Source: Ardenticatenaceae bacterium | GTDB taxonomy: Bacteria; Chloroflexota; Anaerolineae; Promineifilales; Promineifilaceae | DNA: 64,000 bases | Direction of reading: 5' to 3' | Assembly (NCBI GenBank): GCA_020634375.1 | Contig: JACKBX010000003.1 | Span: 434,001 to 498,000, forward strand | Shown: piece after piece, positions 61,240 to 64,000 of the stretch | Layout of the letters: every line of letters starts with the position of its first letter | Numbering within the stretch: the first letter of the stretch is position 1 | Program-made: the position numbers and the translations under genes | The notes under the pieces: model-generated | Seen by the model: the letters and a program-made list of their open reading frames with translations, nothing else | What the model was told of the DNA's origin: nothing | Databases searched by the model: none

Positions 61240-62532
61240 ATGGTGCATGAAGTAAAACCTCCACACAAAAGATCTAAACTCTTGAATGTAGCTGTGCCTT
61301 TGCTACTAACTTTGTTGGCTGTCTGGGGGACGCTGGAATTGGGATTGCGCCATTTTTACCAATTGATTCCGCTGAAAGTGTGTGCCAGCGACTTTATTTT
61401 GGGTTCATATTACTGCCAGCCCTATTTTGTATATGACAAACCGGTTCGTCTGGCATATTGGTACAAGCCGGGCTTGAAGTTGGAAGGGTATTGGGACCCT
61501 GCTGATCCATATTTGACTGATGTGGGGCCAGAAACACGGCCGTCCGACCGTTCCGACACCTTCCTCTACATCTTTGAAACAGACGAAATGGGTTTCCCAA
61601 ACAGCCAATACAAATGGCAAGATAGTTATGATATTGTAGTAACGGGTGATTCATTCGTCACCCGCTCTGCTCCGCAGACCTGGATAGAATTACTATCTGC
61701 ACAAACGGGTCAAGATATTTTGACGTTGGGAGCTTCTAGCTGGACAACGTTAAACGAAGTGGAAGCCGTTAAAATGTATGGGCTGGACAAGCAACCAGAT
61801 TGGGTGATGCTGCTCTATTTTGAAGGAAATGACCTGATTAATATACAGCAATACCTGGATAAGCAGGCCAGCGGTCTAAACTGGCGAGAATATGATATGC
61901 AGGGCGTACCCTGGTATCGACGGTTGGTAACTTATCATCTGGCGCGGTTTGCGCTGCAAAATGAAGAATCGTCGCCAGAACCACCGCACTATCGCTACCC
62001 TGTCACGGTAACAACGGACTGGGGGCCAATGGAAACAGTGCTGAAGGATGTGCATCTGCTGCCAATGAGCGCCAGCTATGAAACACTCGCTCGCTCGGAT
62101 GAGTACGCAGCAATGACGACGGCGCTGCTGGAATTGGATGGATTGGTGAAGGCGCGGGGCGGGCGTTTTTTACTAGTGTTTGTGCCCAGCAAGGAGGATT
62201 TATATTGGTCGCGGCTGTGGAATGATGTGGATGTAAATAATGTGTTGGAGCGTACGGTAACGGTAACATTGAGTGAGGGGGATCACGGCCGTCTGCAATG
62301 GACACCCCAATACATCAGCTACGACGAAATGAATATCAACCATGACGCCCAATCTCGCTTGTTTGCTGATTTCACTGCCGCAAACAATATTGAATTTTTG
62401 GACTTGACACCCGCGTTGTGGCAGAAAACAATTCAAGAAGGCGAATTTTATCATTACGCCGATCCGCATTGGAACCAGGCAGGCAATCAACTAGTGGCTG
62501 ACCTGATTCAGGCCTATATGGCAGATAAATAG
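61240..62532 (+). CDS. SGNH-hydrolase-type (AlgX/AlgJ-like) membrane-anchored protein
   Basis: This 430-residue protein has one N-terminal membrane helix (about 15-35). The SGNH blocks are DIVVTGDSFVTRSAPQTW (about 130-147, block I with nucleophile Ser in GDS), MLLYFEGNDLINIQ (block III), and YHYADPHWNQAGNQLVADLI (about 405-424, block V with catalytic Asp and His). It should act outside the membrane as an acyltransferase or esterase on glycan, as in AlgX/AlgJ. It precedes DUF5989, SxtJ-like and carbamoyltransferase genes, and this set occurs together widely. Confidence 0.85.
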   Translation: MVHEVKPPHKRSKLLNVAVPLLLTLLAVWGTLELGLRHFYQLIPLKVCASDFILGSYYCQPYFVYDKPVRLAYWYKPGLKLEGYWDPADPYLTDVGPETRPSDRSDTFLYIFETDEMGFPNSQYKWQDSYDIVVTGDSFVTRSAPQTWIELLSAQTGQDILTLGASSWTTLNEVEAVKMYGLDKQPDWVMLLYFEGNDLINIQQYLDKQASGLNWREYDMQGVPWYRRLVTYHLARFALQNEESSPEPPHYRYPVTVTTDWGPMETVLKDVHLLPMSASYETLARSDEYAAMTTALLELDGLVKARGGRFLLVFVPSKEDLYWSRLWNDVDVNNVLERTVTVTLSEGDHGRLQWTPQYISYDEMNINHDAQSRLFADFTAANNIEFLDLTPALWQKTIQEGEFYHYADPHWNQAGNQLVADLIQAYMADK

Positions 62533-62595
62533 GGTAAGTATGCTAATGGCAAATAACTTGCCACTGGTATACTCACACACTCAAAGAGGTAAAGG

Positions 62596-62772
62596 ATGTT
62601 TAAGAAAACAATTTCTCGGTTAGGTGTATTAAAAGAGTTGTTTGGCTTTTTGGGCAAGCGCAAAATGTGGTGGCTGATTCCATTAATTGCCGTGCTGGTC
62701 ATTTTTGGCTTGCTGCTGATTATAGCCTCCATCTCCCCAGCGCTGACACCGTTTGTATACACACTGTTTTAG
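62596..62772 (+). CDS. DUF5989/SxtK-like small membrane protein
   Basis: This 58-residue single-span protein is MFKKTISRLGVLKELFGFLG, then KRKMWWLIPLIAVLVIFGLL and LIIASISPALTPFVYTLF. The KRKMWWL...P..... helix pattern matches the small SxtK/DUF5989 family encoded beside carbamoyltransferases. It has an AAAGG site before the ATG at 62596. A 122-base fold-back repeat separates it from the SxtJ-like gene. The role is not known; a membrane partner for the carbamoyltransferase is the simplest view. Confidence 0.85.
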   Translation: MFKKTISRLGVLKELFGFLGKRKMWWLIPLIAVLVIFGLLLIIASISPALTPFVYTLF

Positions 62773-62788
62773 GAATAGAGATAGCGTT

Positions 62789-62910
62789 GGCTCTTTGGGA
62801 ACTCATGGGATCATCAAGGCGTGAAACGTAAAACGTGAAACGTGACCAGAGGTTCATCACGTTTCACGCTTCACGTTTCACGACAAACCCTGCGAAATCC
62901 CAAAGACCCA
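62789..62910. repeat. 122-base fold-back repeat, copy 2
   Basis: This copy matches 24260-24381 in length and nearly in sequence. Left arm CGTGAAACGTAAAACGTGAA continues to GTGA; the right arm TCACGTTTCACGCTTCACG continues TTTCACG, with loop CCAGAGGTTCA. Only about two mismatches lie between the arms. It is 19 bases upstream of the SxtJ-like start codon. Confidence 0.88.
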
Positions 62911-62929
62911 TAGCGTTTAGGGAGGCAAC

Positions 62930-63481
62930 ATGATTCTGAGTGCAATTGGCGTTATTCTGTTGGCGTTGGTGGGATATTCGGCGGGCGTGGTGCTGGTGGC
63001 GCGTAACCGCGAGTTTTACCCATCTCTGCTGGACTTGTTGGTGATATTAACGTTGTGGATTGTGTCTTTTGTGGCACGGTCACAGATGGCAGCACATGGC
63101 TGGTCTGTATTGGCGGCATTGGCGTTGGGGGTGGTGGTTGGCTTGGTGCTGACGCTGGCCCGCTTTGCGGTGTCGGACGCGCCGCCGCCCATACCCAAGT
63201 CGGAACTGCCAGAACATGCAAGAGAAAGTGGAGGAACGGCCGTTCCCCTCACCCTATTCCGCCGCCTATGGCAAAGTTGGAGCCACTTTGGCGCACAGCT
63301 AGGCGCAGTGCAGGGACGGCTGCTCATGGGCTTCTTCTACTTCATCTTTGTCACCCCCTTCGCACTGGGCTACAAACTCGCCAGCGATCCGCTGCACATG
63401 AAACAGCGCCCCACCAGCACAACTTGGGAGCCAAAAGAAACACTTGATACCACCATCATCAAGGCACAAGAACAAGGGTAA
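62930..63481 (+). CDS. SxtJ-like membrane protein
   Basis: This 183-residue protein has three N-terminal membrane helices (about 2-22, 32-50, 56-78) and one near 127-148 (GFFYFIFVTPFALGYKLA). The C-terminus, ETLDTTIIKAQEQG, resembles the SxtJ family that accompanies NodU/CmcH-type carbamoyltransferases. Its stop lies six bases before the carbamoyltransferase start. SxtJ is proposed to present the acceptor or to form a membrane complex with the transferase; its biochemistry is unproven. Confidence 0.83.
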   Translation: MILSAIGVILLALVGYSAGVVLVARNREFYPSLLDLLVILTLWIVSFVARSQMAAHGWSVLAALALGVVVGLVLTLARFAVSDAPPPIPKSELPEHARESGGTAVPLTLFRRLWQSWSHFGAQLGAVQGRLLMGFFYFIFVTPFALGYKLASDPLHMKQRPTSTTWEPKETLDTTIIKAQEQG

Positions 63482-63487
63482 TCATAA

Positions 63488-64000
63488 ATGTATATTCTCG
63501 GCATCTCCTGTTTTTATCACGATTCAGCTGCGGCCCTATTGAAAGACGGCCTGGTGATTGCGGCGGCTGAGGAAGAACGCTTCAGCCGTCAAAAGCACGA
63601 CTCCGGCTACCCGCAGCACGCCATAAACTTTTGCCTGCAAACGGCCGGCATCAGCGCTGCCGATCTGGATTACGTCGTCTTTTACGAAAAGCCCATGCTC
63701 AAATTTGAGCGTATTTTCAAAACCAATCTCGCGGCCTTTCCACACTCCTGGCGTACCTTTGGCGAGGCAATGATTGCCTGGTTAGGCGATAAGCTGTGGG
63801 TGAAAGCACAAATTCAAGAAAAGGTGGGTGTGCCCGCTGACAAAATATTATTTGCCGATCACCATGCCTCCCACGCGGCCAGCGCCTTTTTTGCATCGCC
63901 TTTCAAGGAAGCGGCCGTTCTCACCATAGACGGCGTAGGTGAATGGACAACCACCGCCAAAGGGATTGCCACCGCCGATTGGGATGGCAGCGGTCAAAAC
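63488..64000 (+). CDS. NodU/CmcH/SxtI-type O-carbamoyltransferase, 3' end outside window
   Basis: The first 171 codons of a carbamoyltransferase are visible. MYILGISCFYHDSAAALLKD is the conserved start; AAAEEERFSRQKHDSGYP and FADHHASHAASAFFASPF (about 117-134, with the metal-binding His motif) identify the TobZ/CmcH family, and VLTIDGVGEWTTT follows. These enzymes transfer a carbamoyl group from carbamoyl phosphate to a hydroxyl via an ATP-dependent adenylate. The gene continues past the window edge. In this setting the acceptor is likely a sugar of a surface glycan or a glycolipid. Confidence 0.93.
   Translation, partial: MYILGISCFYHDSAAALLKDGLVIAAAEEERFSRQKHDSGYPQHAINFCLQTAGISAADLDYVVFYEKPMLKFERIFKTNLAAFPHSWRTFGEAMIAWLGDKLWVKAQIQEKVGVPADKILFADHHASHAASAFFASPFKEAAVLTIDGVGEWTTTAKGIATADWDGSGQN

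Larger units (their letters stand above)
1..64000. repeat. Highly iterated palindrome ACGGCCGT, about 80 copies
   Basis: Reading the window by eye I count about 80 copies of the 8-bp palindrome ACGGCCGT; roughly one is expected at 50% GC. They lie in coding regions in all three frames (giving Thr-Ala-Val, Asn-Gly-Arg or Arg-Pro) and in spacers. Examples are 21-28, 5899-5906, 5918-5925, 16220-16227, 42429-42436, 42525-42532, 46987-46994 and 47007-47014. None is present from 5926 to 16219. Density is highest from 42 kb to the right edge (about one per 500 bases). The count is manual and may be off by a few. Confidence 0.9.

Overview
The window looks like a chromosomal segment of an uncultured, probably filamentous, Chloroflexota bacterium of the Anaerolineae type. 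This is inferred from gene content: lipoproteins with Pro/Thr-rich linkers, a secreted protein ending in IYLPVVLHPNS, a DUF1800/DUF1501 pair and a multi-FKBP lipoprotein. No rRNA, tRNA, CRISPR array, prophage or intact transposase was seen. Genes from 1 to about 24 kb and from 26.7 to 49 kb lie almost entirely on the minus strand (the 24.4-26.7 kb pair and rsmF are exceptions); from 49 kb to the end they lie on the plus strand.

Region 1 (1-24 kb, minus strand) is one long surface-glycan locus. It reads from a specialised NusG paralogue (22888-23394) through nucleotide-sugar genes (UDP-sugar dehydrogenase, epimerase, an internally deleted gmd, fcl), a collapsed HEPN-MNT toxin-antitoxin remnant, an HU-like protein, a thymidylate-kinase-like/APH-like pair, a flippase, polymerase, glycosyltransferases, an acetyltransferase and two sulfotransferases, to a Pgl-like module (PglC-type phosphoglycosyltransferase, ATP-grasp, HAD, DegT aminotransferase, PglF-type dehydratase). 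Its centre (about 6.0-15.2 kb) is AT-rich and looks imported.

Region 2 (24.4-26.7 kb) is a plus-strand lipoprotein and TMEM43-like gene. Region 3 (26.7-42.2 kb, minus) is a second glycan locus: a kinase-less Wzz-type protein, a Ser/Thr kinase with many TPRs, a TPR protein, flippase, polymerase, sulfotransferase, three glycosyltransferases, a WbaP-type phosphoglycosyltransferase with a frameshift, and an O-antigen-ligase-like protein. Region 4 (42.2-49 kb) has an ArmA/Rmt-like 16S rRNA methyltransferase overlapping tgt, then rsmF, a WecG/TagA glycosyltransferase, and a membrane-anchored peptidase-S74 protein. Region 5 (49-61 kb, plus) is mostly housekeeping or secreted proteins: DUF1800/DUF1501, a methyltransferase, an Asp/Glu racemase, a P1 peptidase, deoB, an OsmC protein, rpiA, a lipoprotein and a triple-FKBP lipoprotein. 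Region 6 (61.2-64 kb) has an SGNH-type protein followed by an SxtK/SxtJ/SxtI-like carbamoyltransferase cassette cut by the window edge.

Two genome-scale patterns overlie the genes. The palindrome ACGGCCGT occurs about 80 times by eye (about one is expected by chance), in genes and spacers, and is absent from 5.93-16.22 kb. Many spacers also carry degenerate 7-bp tandem ladders arranged as fold-back hairpins. Together they resemble the HIP1 octamer and the heptanucleotide STRR repeats known from cyanobacteria, and they are the most distinctive feature of the window.
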